From: Verrucomicrobia bacterium CG1_02_43_26
Lineage (GTDB): Bacteria; Verrucomicrobiota; Verrucomicrobiia; Opitutales; CG1-02-43-26
Assembly: GCA_001872735.1 (NCBI GenBank)
Contig: MNWT01000013.1
Span: forward strand, 85,374-149,373
Direction of reading: 5' to 3'
Length of the DNA: 64,000 nucleotides
The number at the start of each line of letters is the position of its first letter. Position 1 is the stretch's first letter. A program made the position numbers and the translations under genes. Positions 8,878 to 18,290 of this stretch are shown in pieces. Below the pieces are notes generated by a model. The model was not told where the DNA came from. It did not search any database and saw only the letters and a list, made by a program, of their open reading frames with translations.

Positions 8878-10227
8878 ATGGACAAAACAAACATTATATT
8901 CATTTCCCCACGGTTACAAAATTTCAGAGGACACTTATTTGAATATATTTACAGTGTCAGCCAGCATTTAGATAAAGAAAAATACAATATACATGTTTTT
9001 GGATCATCAAACGCCTCACAAGAAATAGTGGCTAAATTCGACAATTTTACTCCTTTTTTTATTTCTCCAGTAATCCAGCAACCTGCAAATAAAAAAGAAT
9101 CTATAAAAAAACGGATTAGGGACACATGTCGAAAGCTTTTAAGAAACTATCGATTAGGCATGTTACTCGCCATGATAAATGACTCTTTACAATTTTTATC
9201 GGAAATGCGTAAGTTTTTAACTTATACAAAAAAACTCTTTGACGGTGAACAGTGTGTCTTTTTCATAGATTCGATTGAAGAACGTAGATTATTAGGATAT
9301 TCGGTTTTCTTTTTTTTATTAAGAAAAACTCATGAGCTCATATCTAATAAAAGTTTGCTCGTTCTAAGGTATTCGAATATAAGAACTAAAAAAACTTCAA
9401 CGCTTTTCCACAAGATGCTGACCAAATTTACTTTGGCAGGTATAGCAAAATGTCAATCATCCTCAAAAATCACGCTACTTACAGATAGTGCCCAACTAAA
9501 GGAAGAGCTCGAACCTCTCCTTAAAAGCCGTATACACCTCATTCCCATCCCCGCATTTAGAGTTGATAATTTTGATATTCGCATAAATAAATCGATGCAT
9601 GGATCTAATAAAACGATCATATCTTACATAGGAGGAGCCCATTTTCAAAAAGGATGTGACTTTATTTTTAAGCTCATAGGATCCCCAAAAATCGCATCAA
9701 TGCAAATCGAAATGCACGTACAGCTAGACGAACAAGAACTGGAGTCCTTGAAGGCTATATCACTCAAAGATTATATAGCAATTCAAGAAAACATAAAACA
9801 TAATAAAATTCATCTAATCCCTAAAAATCTTCCATCAGAGGTATATAATCAAGTTTTTCAAAATACAGACATAATGCTTTTCCCATACCGCGGAATTCAT
9901 TACCAGAAATGCACATCTGGAATTTTTTCAGAATGTCTTAGTATGGGTAAAATACCTGTAGTTTCAAATTCAACATGGATGGAGAAAGAGCTTCTAAAGC
10001 TGAATTTGAACGATCTCATCTTTCAAAACAATTCTTTTGAGGCATTTGAAAAGAAAACTATTGAAATAGTTGACAATTTAAATTTTTACCAAAACTCCAT
10101 CATAAAAGCATCAAACAATTGGAGAAATTACCATAATCCTAAATCCTTAGCTAACGAGGTTATGAGAAACATCGAAACTGTTTACTCGGATGCTCGTAAT
10201 TTAACAGAAAAAAGCTTAACATATTAA
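8878..10227 (+). CDS. Putative GT-B glycosyltransferase
   Basis: A 449-residue protein starting MDKTNIIFISPRLQNFRGHLFEY, a typical GT4-like beginning. The C-terminal half reads KTIISYIGGAHFQKGCDFI and then FPYRGIHYQKCTSGIFSECLSMGKIPVVS. This is a diverged GT-B donor-site region with Ser-Glu where many GT4 proteins carry the second Glu. ATG at 8878 was preferred to an upstream start at 8770 because the recognisable fold begins there. Composition is markedly Lys/Asn/Ile rich compared with the rfb genes, so it may have been acquired separately. It is followed 29 bases later by the Wzy-like polymerase gene. The sugar is unknown. Confidence 0.72.
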   Translation: MDKTNIIFISPRLQNFRGHLFEYIYSVSQHLDKEKYNIHVFGSSNASQEIVAKFDNFTPFFISPVIQQPANKKESIKKRIRDTCRKLLRNYRLGMLLAMINDSLQFLSEMRKFLTYTKKLFDGEQCVFFIDSIEERRLLGYSVFFFLLRKTHELISNKSLLVLRYSNIRTKKTSTLFHKMLTKFTLAGIAKCQSSSKITLLTDSAQLKEELEPLLKSRIHLIPIPAFRVDNFDIRINKSMHGSNKTIISYIGGAHFQKGCDFIFKLIGSPKIASMQIEMHVQLDEQELESLKAISLKDYIAIQENIKHNKIHLIPKNLPSEVYNQVFQNTDIMLFPYRGIHYQKCTSGIFSECLSMGKIPVVSNSTWMEKELLKLNLNDLIFQNNSFEAFEKKTIEIVDNLNFYQNSIIKASNNWRNYHNPKSLANEVMRNIETVYSDARNLTEKSLTY

Positions 10228-10256
10228 ATTTCACACAAATTGACTAATTCCATTTC

Positions 10257-11492
10257 ATGCACAGCACTACCGCAGTATATAATCATTCCGTTCAAGCAAA
10301 CCAAACACAAAAGCATTTATTACTAACGATATTTAATAGCATCGTAATTTTCAGTTTAGTATACTGTGCGATACCTAAATATTTCATTGGAGATCCTAGA
10401 ATAATCAACATTCGACTTATTGTATTCCCCCTAATTACAGTAAGCCTTTTAGCCCAATTACTACTCCTGCTCACATTAAAAAGGCCATCACGAATAATCT
10501 TTATCTCTTATGCAATTATTCTTTATGCATCCTTATTGGGCTTCATAAATTTTTCAAATTTATATTTTACATGGAAATGGTTCTCCATAGATATGCTAAG
10601 CCAATTTTCATTTATTGCCGGATTAATATTTGTTCAGGCGAATGGTTTGCAAAAAACTTTCTCAATATTAACTACAGTTTTGATTATCATCCTTCCGCTT
10701 ATGCTATTAGGATTCTTAACGATTTTTGGTGATTACGCACAAATGGAATACTATGGTCGGGCATATGATGGATCTGGTTTTTATATTGAATTTATTATGG
10801 TTCTTATTCTGCCGATGTTCTGGCTCTCATTAACAAAAAGGGAGCACTCCAAGTTTAAAAATAAATGCATAATTGTTCTTGGCTACTTGCTATGCCTGAT
10901 CTTTTCCTACATATCAGCAACTAAATCAACATTTCTTGGGTTAGTCGTGTCTTCGGGACTAGTATGTTTCTTTGAGTACAATCGTAAAGTAGCAATTGGT
11001 CTTCCCTTACTCATTCTATCCTCAATTTTAGTCTTCATAAACTGGGATAGCCTGATCTCCTCCTTGGGCTTTCTCGGGCACCGCCTTCAAACGTTTGATT
11101 ATAATACCGAAGGACGATGGGTAGAGTTACAAGATATGACACAACAGGTAGGCGAATACCTCATTATAGGAGCAGGAAATGGCATAGGAGTATACAGTTC
11201 TATTTCTGCTAAAATAGGAACATTTTATACCAATGATCTACACGTTGGTCTAGCCAATTTCCTGCTTAAGGGAGGAGTGATAGGCTTGTTCGCCATTCTG
11301 ATCCCAGGGATTGCTGGAATAATTAAAATTATTGCAAACAAACCAAACCCTCTCATTCAAGGCTCGTTCACAAGTCTAATAGCGTGGTACGCCATGGCGG
11401 CTACCACCTCAGGATACAACAGTATAAGTTTGTTTATGTTGGGCATAATAACACAAGTATTATTCAGTCAAAAAACATCTTCAAAACAATGA
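10257..11492 (+). CDS. O-antigen polymerase/ligase-like membrane protein (Wzy type)
   Basis: A 411-residue protein consisting mostly of hydrophobic helices, about ten by eye. It has a larger soluble loop around residues 285-335, containing DYNTEGRWVELQDM, GEYLIIGAGNGIGVYSS and NDLHVGLANFLLKGGVIGL. The loop and the following Gly-rich helix resemble the Wzy_C region that carries functional residues in Wzy polymerases and WaaL ligases. It would join repeat units at the periplasmic face. The stop codon overlaps the start of the next gene (ATGA at 11489-11492). Polymerase and ligase cannot be separated by sequence alone. Confidence 0.75.
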   Translation: MHSTTAVYNHSVQANQTQKHLLLTIFNSIVIFSLVYCAIPKYFIGDPRIINIRLIVFPLITVSLLAQLLLLLTLKRPSRIIFISYAIILYASLLGFINFSNLYFTWKWFSIDMLSQFSFIAGLIFVQANGLQKTFSILTTVLIIILPLMLLGFLTIFGDYAQMEYYGRAYDGSGFYIEFIMVLILPMFWLSLTKREHSKFKNKCIIVLGYLLCLIFSYISATKSTFLGLVVSSGLVCFFEYNRKVAIGLPLLILSSILVFINWDSLISSLGFLGHRLQTFDYNTEGRWVELQDMTQQVGEYLIIGAGNGIGVYSSISAKIGTFYTNDLHVGLANFLLKGGVIGLFAILIPGIAGIIKIIANKPNPLIQGSFTSLIAWYAMAATTSGYNSISLFMLGIITQVLFSQKTSSKQ

Positions 11493-12364
11493 GTGTTGCC
11501 ATAGGTATTCCTGTACATGGCTCTTCCCAAGAGCTCTTAAATTTATTAAAAAACATATACGCTTGTGAGCATCCTCAAATTCAGACAGCCGAAATCATAA
11601 TTACAAATAGCGGCCCCAAAATTGATCGGAAGATATCCGAACTTAAGCTAAGCATAATTGAAGTTCCTCATCATTTTTATTGGTCCCGATCGGTTGAGAC
11701 AATTTATAATCATTTTCACAAAAGCAACGCCTCGGCGTTAATATTAATGAACCATGATTGCCTCCCTAAAGATGACTGTTTTATAAAAATTTTAGATTTC
11801 CACAAAAACTACCCGACAAGCGTTGGGCATGTTGTTCTCTTAAATAAAGCAGCTAATGATACTATTTTTTGGGCTGGTTGCCGAAATGAAAAATTTGCAG
11901 CAGCGTTTACCGAACCCTACAAGGGAAACAGCGTAATGTGCTTACCAAAGTTGCCGTATTCAACAACCGCCGCACCGGCTCAATGCTTAATCCTCCCAAA
12001 GAGTACTGTTAGGCCAAAATATCTGCATGCAAAATTGTTTCCACATTACGCATCTGATCATGTACAAACTGCCCTTCTCAAAAAGAATGGAGTACCGGTA
12101 TTAATTATACCGAATGCATTTGCTTACATTAGCTTGGCTGATAGGGCTAAAAAGTGCGCTAGGATGCATCCAGATACATGGAAAACCTTCTGGGATTGCT
12201 TATTTGCAGCCTACTCGCCTAGATATATAACGGTAAATTTCATTGCCCCCTTTTACACACGAACATCTTTTATCGAAGCTACGCTCCTTTCGATAAAACT
12301 TGGGTTTGGACGAATTGCTAAAACACTTTTGGAAAGATTCAAGATTATTCCTCCATTGCAATAA
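11489..12364 (+). CDS. Glycosyltransferase family 2-like
   Basis: A 291-residue GT-A-like protein. The N-terminus AIGIPVHGSSQELLNLLKNI and IIITNSGP match the beginning of GT2 proteins. The DxD-type metal site seems to be the NHDCLP segment (about residue 88). PAQCLILPKSTVRP and FPHYASDHVQTALLKKNG complete a rhamnosyl/galactofuranosyl-type GT2 layout, where DH or DD acts near the acceptor. The start at 11489 overlaps the polymerase stop as ATGA, so expression is coupled. It ends 8 bases before the convergent gene. Donor sugar unknown. Confidence 0.75.
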   Translation: MSVAIGIPVHGSSQELLNLLKNIYACEHPQIQTAEIIITNSGPKIDRKISELKLSIIEVPHHFYWSRSVETIYNHFHKSNASALILMNHDCLPKDDCFIKILDFHKNYPTSVGHVVLLNKAANDTIFWAGCRNEKFAAAFTEPYKGNSVMCLPKLPYSTTAAPAQCLILPKSTVRPKYLHAKLFPHYASDHVQTALLKKNGVPVLIIPNAFAYISLADRAKKCARMHPDTWKTFWDCLFAAYSPRYITVNFIAPFYTRTSFIEATLLSIKLGFGRIAKTLLERFKIIPPLQ

Positions 12365-12372
12365 CAACTAGA

Positions 12373-13533
12373 TTACAAAGTTCGATGAGAACTTAAGCTA
12401 TTTTCGTATAAATCTATATATTGGTTCGAGAATTTAGCGAAAGAAAAATTATTACAAACATGCGCTCGCCCCTTTTGTCCAAGTAGATCCCTTTCAGCTT
12501 TCGTTTTTTTTAACATATCGATAACACTTTGAGCTAAGGCGGCAAAATCGCCTACTGGAGTAACAGAACCATAATCTGCAAGAATTTCCCTGGCTGCACC
12601 AACATCTGTTGAAACACAAGGCGTTGCACACAACATAGCCTCTGCAAGCACCAAACCAAACGATTCTGTTTTCGAAGTTAAACAAAGCAAGTCGATTGCA
12701 TTCATGACTTTAGATACAGGCTGAACCCCTGAGATAAGAATACAAGATTCCAGTATCCCATGATCTGTTAACATTTTAATCAATTCTTTATTTGAAGAAG
12801 ATATAAGAGGTCCACACATTAAAAACTTAACCGGCAATCCCAGCCGCTTAAGCACAATAGTTGCTGCTTTAATAAAATCTTCACACCCTTTGTCTTGATG
12901 GAATCTTCCAACTAAACCGACAAGGAAAACGTCATCAATGATATTTAAATTCGAACGCAATTCCACGCGATCATTCAAACTTGGAACAAATAATTCGCTA
13001 TTCACTCCATTTGTAATATAGAGACTTTTAGTACAAGAAAATCCGGAGGTGACATGGCTTTCCAACGCATTTTTTGAACAAAATATAATTTTTTTCGGCA
13101 TGATATGCGAAAGATAACGCATGAACTTTACTAACAGATATGTAGATAAGTTGAGACTCTTCATTCTTACATCTGCATGGTGAATAGACCAAAAAACAGG
13201 AATTTTCTTTATATGCAATAATGTTGCTATGCTTGCAAAAATACTTCCGTGATAAAGCCATCCCTGCACTAAATCAGGGTCTTCTTTTTTCAGAATTTGC
13301 CTAATCTTTATCAGCATAAGGGGAAAAAGCAGAGGATTCTTAGTATAGTTTAATTGATATACTGTAATTTTCTCTTGATTGAGAAGATGGTAACAATTGT
13401 TTCCTTTTTTTAATGGCGCCAAGAGCACCAAAGAGACTCTTATGTCATGCGTCACTAGAGAATTCATTAAGTCTACCAAAACTCTCTCTCCCCCACCCAA
13501 ATTTAGGCCTGTTGATATAAAAACGATCTTCAC
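12373..13533 (-). CDS. Glycosyltransferase family 4
   Basis: A 386-residue GT-B enzyme with clear GT4 marks: VFISTGLNLGGGERVLVDLMNSL at the N-terminus, VGRFHQDKGCEDFIKA opening the donor domain, and TESFGLVLAEAMLCATPCVST holding the E-x7-E motif near residue 290. It is probably a cytoplasmic transferase acting on a polyprenyl-linked oligosaccharide. Its start lies 19 bases after the stop of the upstream GT4 gene at 13553, so the two form one transcription unit. Confidence 0.88.
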   Translation of the reverse strand: MKIVFISTGLNLGGGERVLVDLMNSLVTHDIRVSLVLLAPLKKGNNCYHLLNQEKITVYQLNYTKNPLLFPLMLIKIRQILKKEDPDLVQGWLYHGSIFASIATLLHIKKIPVFWSIHHADVRMKSLNLSTYLLVKFMRYLSHIMPKKIIFCSKNALESHVTSGFSCTKSLYITNGVNSELFVPSLNDRVELRSNLNIIDDVFLVGLVGRFHQDKGCEDFIKAATIVLKRLGLPVKFLMCGPLISSSNKELIKMLTDHGILESCILISGVQPVSKVMNAIDLLCLTSKTESFGLVLAEAMLCATPCVSTDVGAAREILADYGSVTPVGDFAALAQSVIDMLKKTKAERDLLGQKGRAHVCNNFSFAKFSNQYIDLYENSLSSHRTL

Positions 13534-13552
13534 TGATGAAATAACCTCTTTA

Positions 13553-14695
13553 TCAATTTAAAACTCCCTCGACTATTGTTACTATCTTTCCATTTACGAT
13601 AGCCCCATCAAACTCTGCCTCAACCTTTTTACGACTAGCCACCCCCATGGGTTTTATTTGTTGTGGATTATTAATAAAATATTCCATTGCCTTAGCCAAA
13701 TCCCGCGAATCTTGTTTTTTTACCAAAAAACCATTGCTCCCATCACAAACCGTTTGTCTACAACCAACATTATCTGTGGTGATAATAGGTTTACTTGCGC
13801 ACATTGCCTCCAAAATGGTTCTGGGACATCCTTCTCTGTAAAAAGAAGGTAAAACAAATACACTACACTGCTTTATATAGGTATATACTTCGCCAGATGT
13901 CTCAACCGACCCCAAATACTCTATTCCTACCTCATTGACAAAACGATCTAACTCCTCAATTTTTACAGCATTAGGATGGCCTGTTTCCATCTGCCCCAAT
14001 AACTGAAATTTGATATTCGCATACTTTGATTTTATAATCTTACAAGCATCTACATATTCCCTAACTCCCTTATCATAAATCAGACGCGCACTCATAAGAA
14101 AAACAATAGGCCTCACACAAGCAGGACACGATTCACATATAGAGGTATCTACTCCCGATCCCATAATGACACTATTCTTTACGCTCTTTCCCAAAAAACC
14201 CCACTGTTGGAATAATTCTCTATCATCCTCATTTTGAAAAATAACGTGCGCATTAAGCCTTAAAACAAATTTATACAACACCTTCATTATTACCAATAAC
14301 ACCCGTCTTCTGCGCTCCCTTCCTGGAGTAAAGACATACCCTAGCCCAGTTATCATAGCAATAGACTTGGTTTTCCTGCTTAAAAAAGCAGCAATACTAC
14401 CAAATACAACAGGCTTATGGTTGTAATTAATAATAATATCTGGCTTATGGGCTTTAAGAATAAAATACAACCTGAAGAGATATCCAATATCCATTACCGG
14501 GTTAGCTCCGGTACGAGCACACTTAGCAGTAATATATTGAATACCCATTTCATCCAATGTTTGATGCACCTTATCGTCATAGTCTGCTGTGCAAGCAACC
14601 ACATTCCAGCCCTGAGCTTGCATGGCTGCCATCAAATCTCTTCTCAGGTTAATAAGATAACGCGCATGTGCTCCATTTATTAATACTTTTTTCAC
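13553..14695 (-). CDS. Glycosyltransferase family 4 (PglA-like)
   Basis: A 380-residue GT-B enzyme. The N-terminal HARYLINLRRDLMAAMQAQGW and the INYNHKPVVFGSIAA segment are typical of the PglA/WbnE type, which adds HexNAc or hexose to an undecaprenyl-diphospho-sugar. YREGCPRTILEAMCASKPI (E-x7-E, near residue 290) is the nucleotide-sugar site. MITGLGYVFTPG after the first third is also common in this group. It lies between the UDP-glucuronate epimerase-like gene and a second GT4 gene. The specificity suggested by the family is an inference. Confidence 0.87.
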   Translation of the reverse strand: MKKVLINGAHARYLINLRRDLMAAMQAQGWNVVACTADYDDKVHQTLDEMGIQYITAKCARTGANPVMDIGYLFRLYFILKAHKPDIIINYNHKPVVFGSIAAFLSRKTKSIAMITGLGYVFTPGRERRRRVLLVIMKVLYKFVLRLNAHVIFQNEDDRELFQQWGFLGKSVKNSVIMGSGVDTSICESCPACVRPIVFLMSARLIYDKGVREYVDACKIIKSKYANIKFQLLGQMETGHPNAVKIEELDRFVNEVGIEYLGSVETSGEVYTYIKQCSVFVLPSFYREGCPRTILEAMCASKPIITTDNVGCRQTVCDGSNGFLVKKQDSRDLAKAMEYFINNPQQIKPMGVASRKKVEAEFDGAIVNGKIVTIVEGVLN

Positions 14696-14806
14696 TGACT
14701 TTCTTATAGATGAAGGCGATTTTACAAAACAAATTTACGTTCCAGATTGACGTCAAGCAAGTTTATTCCCGACGCAAACTGAACCCAAACAAAAAGAACT
14801 CCTTGC

Positions 14807-15778
14807 TCACACCACAACGTCCTTTAACCAAGATTTATTGGCAAAGTACCAATCCACAGAGGCCTGAAGGCCTTCTTGAATAGAGACTTCTGCTTTCCAG
14901 CCGAGTAGCTTTTGGGCTTTATTGGCATCGGCCTGTGTTTCCATGAGATCCGCTTTATGGAAGGGTTTATGCTCTATTTTCGCCTTCTTCCCCAGTGCTT
15001 GTTCGATCGAGTGAATGACTTCTAGAAGGGTTGTCGGCTCCTTGCCTCCGCCTAGGTTGATAATTTCGTAGCCTAGGGGCCGAGAGGCCAAGATGGTTCC
15101 GCGAGCTATGTCATCGATGTAGGTAAAGTCTCTAGATTGCTCGCCTGTGCCAAAAAGTTCGAGGGGTTGGCCTGTATCAATCCACTTTATGAAGCGGAAA
15201 ATGCTCATATCAGGTCTTCCAGCCGGTCCGTAGACGGTGAAGTACCGCACGATGGAAACATCTATTCCATAGAGATGATGGTAAGAATAAGCGGTTACTT
15301 CCGCTGCTTTTTTAGAGGCTGCATAGGGCGAAATGGGCGTATTGACAGGCAGGTCTTCGCTGAAGGGCATTTTTTGCCCCGCGTACAGCGAGGAAGTAGA
15401 AGCAAGAACCAGCTTCTTATTCTCTTTATCCTTCATGCACTCAAGTAAGTTGAGCGTGCCGATAACGTTTGTCGTCATGTAAACATGAGGGTTTTCCATG
15501 CTGTACCGAACGCCCGCTCTAGCCGCAAGGTTAAAGACGCAGTCAAAGTTATGTTCTTTAAATAAACCTTCCAGGGCTGGTTTGTCTTCAATGTCAATGG
15601 GGTGAAAGACGAAATTCTCATAATCCTTAAGCTGCTCAAGCCGGTGTTGCTTAAGGCGTACATCGTAATAGTCATTCAGGTTATCCAAGGCGACAACACA
15701 GTTGCCTGCATCCAATAAATATTCGGCTACTTTTGAGGCAATAAACCCGGCAACTCCCGTCACTAAAAAAGTTTTCAT
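14807..15778 (-). CDS. UDP-glucuronate 4-epimerase-like SDR
   Basis: A 323-residue extended SDR. TFLVTGVAGFIASKVAEYLL gives the NAD loop, DNLNDYYDVRLKQHRL the segment characteristic of CapI/LspL/GAE-type UDP-glucuronate 4-epimerases, and AARAGVRYSMENPHVY, STSSLYAG and YAASKKAAE the active site. It would form UDP-galacturonate from UDP-glucuronate for the glycan. ATG at 15778 starts directly before the fold; a start ten codons upstream is possible but unsupported. It is the first gene of the GT4-containing run that ends at 12373, with 111 bases to the next gene. No UDP-glucose dehydrogenase is in the window to supply the substrate. Confidence 0.85.
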   Translation of the reverse strand: MKTFLVTGVAGFIASKVAEYLLDAGNCVVALDNLNDYYDVRLKQHRLEQLKDYENFVFHPIDIEDKPALEGLFKEHNFDCVFNLAARAGVRYSMENPHVYMTTNVIGTLNLLECMKDKENKKLVLASTSSLYAGQKMPFSEDLPVNTPISPYAASKKAAEVTAYSYHHLYGIDVSIVRYFTVYGPAGRPDMSIFRFIKWIDTGQPLELFGTGEQSRDFTYIDDIARGTILASRPLGYEIINLGGGKEPTTLLEVIHSIEQALGKKAKIEHKPFHKADLMETQADANKAQKLLGWKAEVSIQEGLQASVDWYFANKSWLKDVVV

Positions 15779-16011
15779 GTAATCCTTTATAATGCCAATT
15801 TCCCCCAAATGGAAATGCTAATTTATAGGCCGCAATAAAAGAATCCTCCCCCATGCATATTTAACTCCCAAGCAGTAATCCTGTAATAAAATCAAGTATA
15901 TTATCTGTTTTATAAAAAAAATATACAACAAAGGCCAGGAAACTTGACTTTTTACACAAACAGATGGGATCATAATAAAACAACCCCATTAACCTGTTAC
16001 CGATTTCGAAC

Positions 16012-17046
16012 ATGAATAAGATCTCTACCTATTCCTTTAAGAAAAAGTCCTGTACTGATGATATTCAGCGCTTTTACCAAAAAACCATTCACCCCATTGT
16101 TCAAGAAATTATCCCCGAAGGAAATTTGTTATCCAGCAATAACACACGTAGGCAAAATTCTGAAAGTTGCATGCGGATAGTGTTAAAGGACAAGAAAACG
16201 GATGATCTCTTAAAGCATACAGAAACGTTGTATTATATCATCCTAGGACAAGGAATTTCTCTGGAAGAGGGTTTCCAAGAGATCAATAACGAGATTCAGA
16301 CTCTTTTTAAGGACCTGGAAATCCCCAAGAGCCTCTTGCTAAACATTAACCATACTGCGTATGAGCGAATCCAGTTAAGAGAAATCAAGGTTTTACATAC
16401 ACTATCCATTGTCCCTCAATCTAAGTGGCTTGATCCGCTCTATTATTGCCTGCTTTCCCCGAATGAGCATTACGAAAGAATGCGCCTAGGGCACATCCCT
16501 GGGAAAAAGGATGTTTCGGCCGGTTTCTATAAATGCATGCAGACTATCATTGGAGAATCGTTTGCGTATAACAACGACACCCCAAGCACAATATGCAAGG
16601 CAATCGCAAACGATTATTACCAGAATATGTACGAAATTGATACCAACAACGGTGCGTTGACTACTTTTAAAGAAACAGTTCTAGATCAGATGGTAGATCA
16701 TTTTATGCGGCGGATGCACGCAATCCTCTGCGATAATCCCTTTTTATCTGGAACAGTGGAATGGATTGCGTATGTTCTCTGGAAGTTTATGGATAGTGAA
16801 AAGGACATGCCGCTTGCCCTTTTACTCACAAATGCTTTGCTAAGACGCTATGGTCACCCCCTTTTTAGCTTTAATGACATAAGCGAAACAGAAAATCCAA
16901 AGATCACGTCAACCGAGGATGCGTTAACGATCATCTTGAACGGGCAAAAACTACTCACTAATGAATTTTACCTGATTCCCAAAAGATTTCAGAACATCAA
17001 AAATCCCTTTTGCGATGTAGAATTTCAATTTAAACATGAATATTAA
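16012..17046 (+). CDS. Protein of unknown family, first of a paralogous pair
   Basis: A 344-residue soluble protein that I do not recognise. No signal peptide or membrane helix is visible. It is predicted helical and rich in charged and aromatic residues. It is clearly related to the product of 17082-18149. Shared features in the same order are LSP-x2-HY-x-R, FYKC, KA-x4-YY, VDHF, MD-x-EKD, NALLR, PLF and an NGQKLL/DGQKFL motif close to the C-terminus. Both genes share the pre-start sequence TTCGAACAT next to ATGAATAA. Similarity covers the C-terminal two thirds (from about residue 165); the N-termini differ more. Function unknown. Confidence 0.7.
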   Translation: MNKISTYSFKKKSCTDDIQRFYQKTIHPIVQEIIPEGNLLSSNNTRRQNSESCMRIVLKDKKTDDLLKHTETLYYIILGQGISLEEGFQEINNEIQTLFKDLEIPKSLLLNINHTAYERIQLREIKVLHTLSIVPQSKWLDPLYYCLLSPNEHYERMRLGHIPGKKDVSAGFYKCMQTIIGESFAYNNDTPSTICKAIANDYYQNMYEIDTNNGALTTFKETVLDQMVDHFMRRMHAILCDNPFLSGTVEWIAYVLWKFMDSEKDMPLALLLTNALLRRYGHPLFSFNDISETENPKITSTEDALTIILNGQKLLTNEFYLIPKRFQNIKNPFCDVEFQFKHEY

Positions 17047-17081
17047 AATGCAACGGGAAAATACTTAACTGTTCGAACATT

Positions 17082-18149
17082 ATGAATAAAAAAATAAGCC
17101 TCACCCCTGTGCTTTTAAATTTCCCCAATAGAAATACTACCGAAGGAAACTCAAAGGTCATCGAAGAAAAACCCTCATTTAACATAGCCCGCTTCATCGA
17201 GAAAAATATTGAGCCGGACATAAACACAATTTTTTTAGATACGAAAAACTTAATTAATGGCATTCAAAACAACCCTAACCTCAAAAAAGTCGTCTATTGG
17301 CAAGCTTTATTAACTCATCGAAAAGTCGATTTAATTTTTGAAAAATTTAATAAGATATATATTTTAGCCCAGCAAAATGAATCTTTGTACATTTGTTTTC
17401 AAAATGTACAAAAACAGATCAAACGTGTCTTTAATAAAACGCCTGAAGTACAATTCCTAAAAGCCTGCAATAACACCCTACTAGAAAAACATGCATTAAA
17501 AAGCATTGATTTTGTGGATGAATTAGAAGGCCTCAATCTAGATCAATTGTTCAACCTCTCAGACAAAATGCTTTCTCCTGCGACCCACTACAACAGGATC
17601 AATAAAGGATTTACCCAAAATAAAGGGATTCTCTCTATTAGCTTTTATAAATGCCTAAAGTTAATTTTCCATAAATCTTTTTCATTCGAAAATGATGACT
17701 TAACAACGCTTCTAAAGGCCTTTTTCCATACGTATTACGGCAATATTTATTATAAGAACCCTCTAAAAAAAGAGTTCAATTTCCTCAATAAAACACAGCT
17801 GAAACATCACGTAGATCACTTTGAACTTTGGACAGAGTCCTTAATCCATACGCATAGCATTGATCTAAAAACAACACAAGGCATTGCGCACTACTTTTAC
17901 CATGTCATGGACAAGGAAAAAGATATCGCTTTTGGGATGATCGTCATTAATGCCCTTTTGCGATGGAATAAATTACCCCTGTTCTTTATTGAAGGCATGG
18001 ATAATTCGTTTGACATAAATGTGAATTCCCCTGAAAAAGCATTTAAAATCATCATTGATGGTCAAAAATTTCTGCAACAAAAATTGCCCACTAAACCTGA
18101 TTTTAACTACCCGTATTATGACATTACATTCAACTTCATTAAGACTTAA
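17082..18149 (+). CDS. Protein of unknown family, second of a paralogous pair
   Basis: A 355-residue paralogue of the preceding protein, 35 bases downstream and surely co-transcribed. The FYKC, VDHF, MDKEKD, NALLRW and DGQKFL positions line up with those of its partner, but overall identity is low. The duplication is therefore old or the proteins evolve fast. It is more Lys/Asn/Ile rich than its neighbour. The first about 60 residues (TPVLLNFPNRNTTEGNSK) look disordered. No catalytic motif is recognised. The pair stands alone between glycan genes and cytochrome biogenesis and may be accessory. Confidence 0.7.
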   Translation: MNKKISLTPVLLNFPNRNTTEGNSKVIEEKPSFNIARFIEKNIEPDINTIFLDTKNLINGIQNNPNLKKVVYWQALLTHRKVDLIFEKFNKIYILAQQNESLYICFQNVQKQIKRVFNKTPEVQFLKACNNTLLEKHALKSIDFVDELEGLNLDQLFNLSDKMLSPATHYNRINKGFTQNKGILSISFYKCLKLIFHKSFSFENDDLTTLLKAFFHTYYGNIYYKNPLKKEFNFLNKTQLKHHVDHFELWTESLIHTHSIDLKTTQGIAHYFYHVMDKEKDIAFGMIVINALLRWNKLPLFFIEGMDNSFDINVNSPEKAFKIIIDGQKFLQQKLPTKPDFNYPYYDITFNFIKT

Positions 18150-18246
18150 CACGCAATAACAATCCGAACAATTAAAGCAAGAACAAGAACGCAAGTATTA
18201 CGTAAAAAACAAATCACATAAGTCGTTAATTCAATAAAGTACCAAA

Positions 18247-18290
18247 TTGACACTGAATAAAAAATTTCATAACTTTGGCTGGTTATGAAA
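18247..18290 (+). promoter_or_regulatory. Candidate promoter and 9-bp inverted repeat covering the start codon of the 18285 gene
   Basis: TTGACA (18247-18252) is followed after 17 bases by TAACTT (18270-18275), which would start transcription at about the ATG at 18285. A perfect inverted repeat, TTTCATAAC (18265-18273) and GTTATGAAA (18282-18290), overlaps the -10 region and contains the start codon. It could be an operator, or an RNA hairpin if transcription starts upstream. The -35 box is strong and the -10 box weak. Confidence 0.4.
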
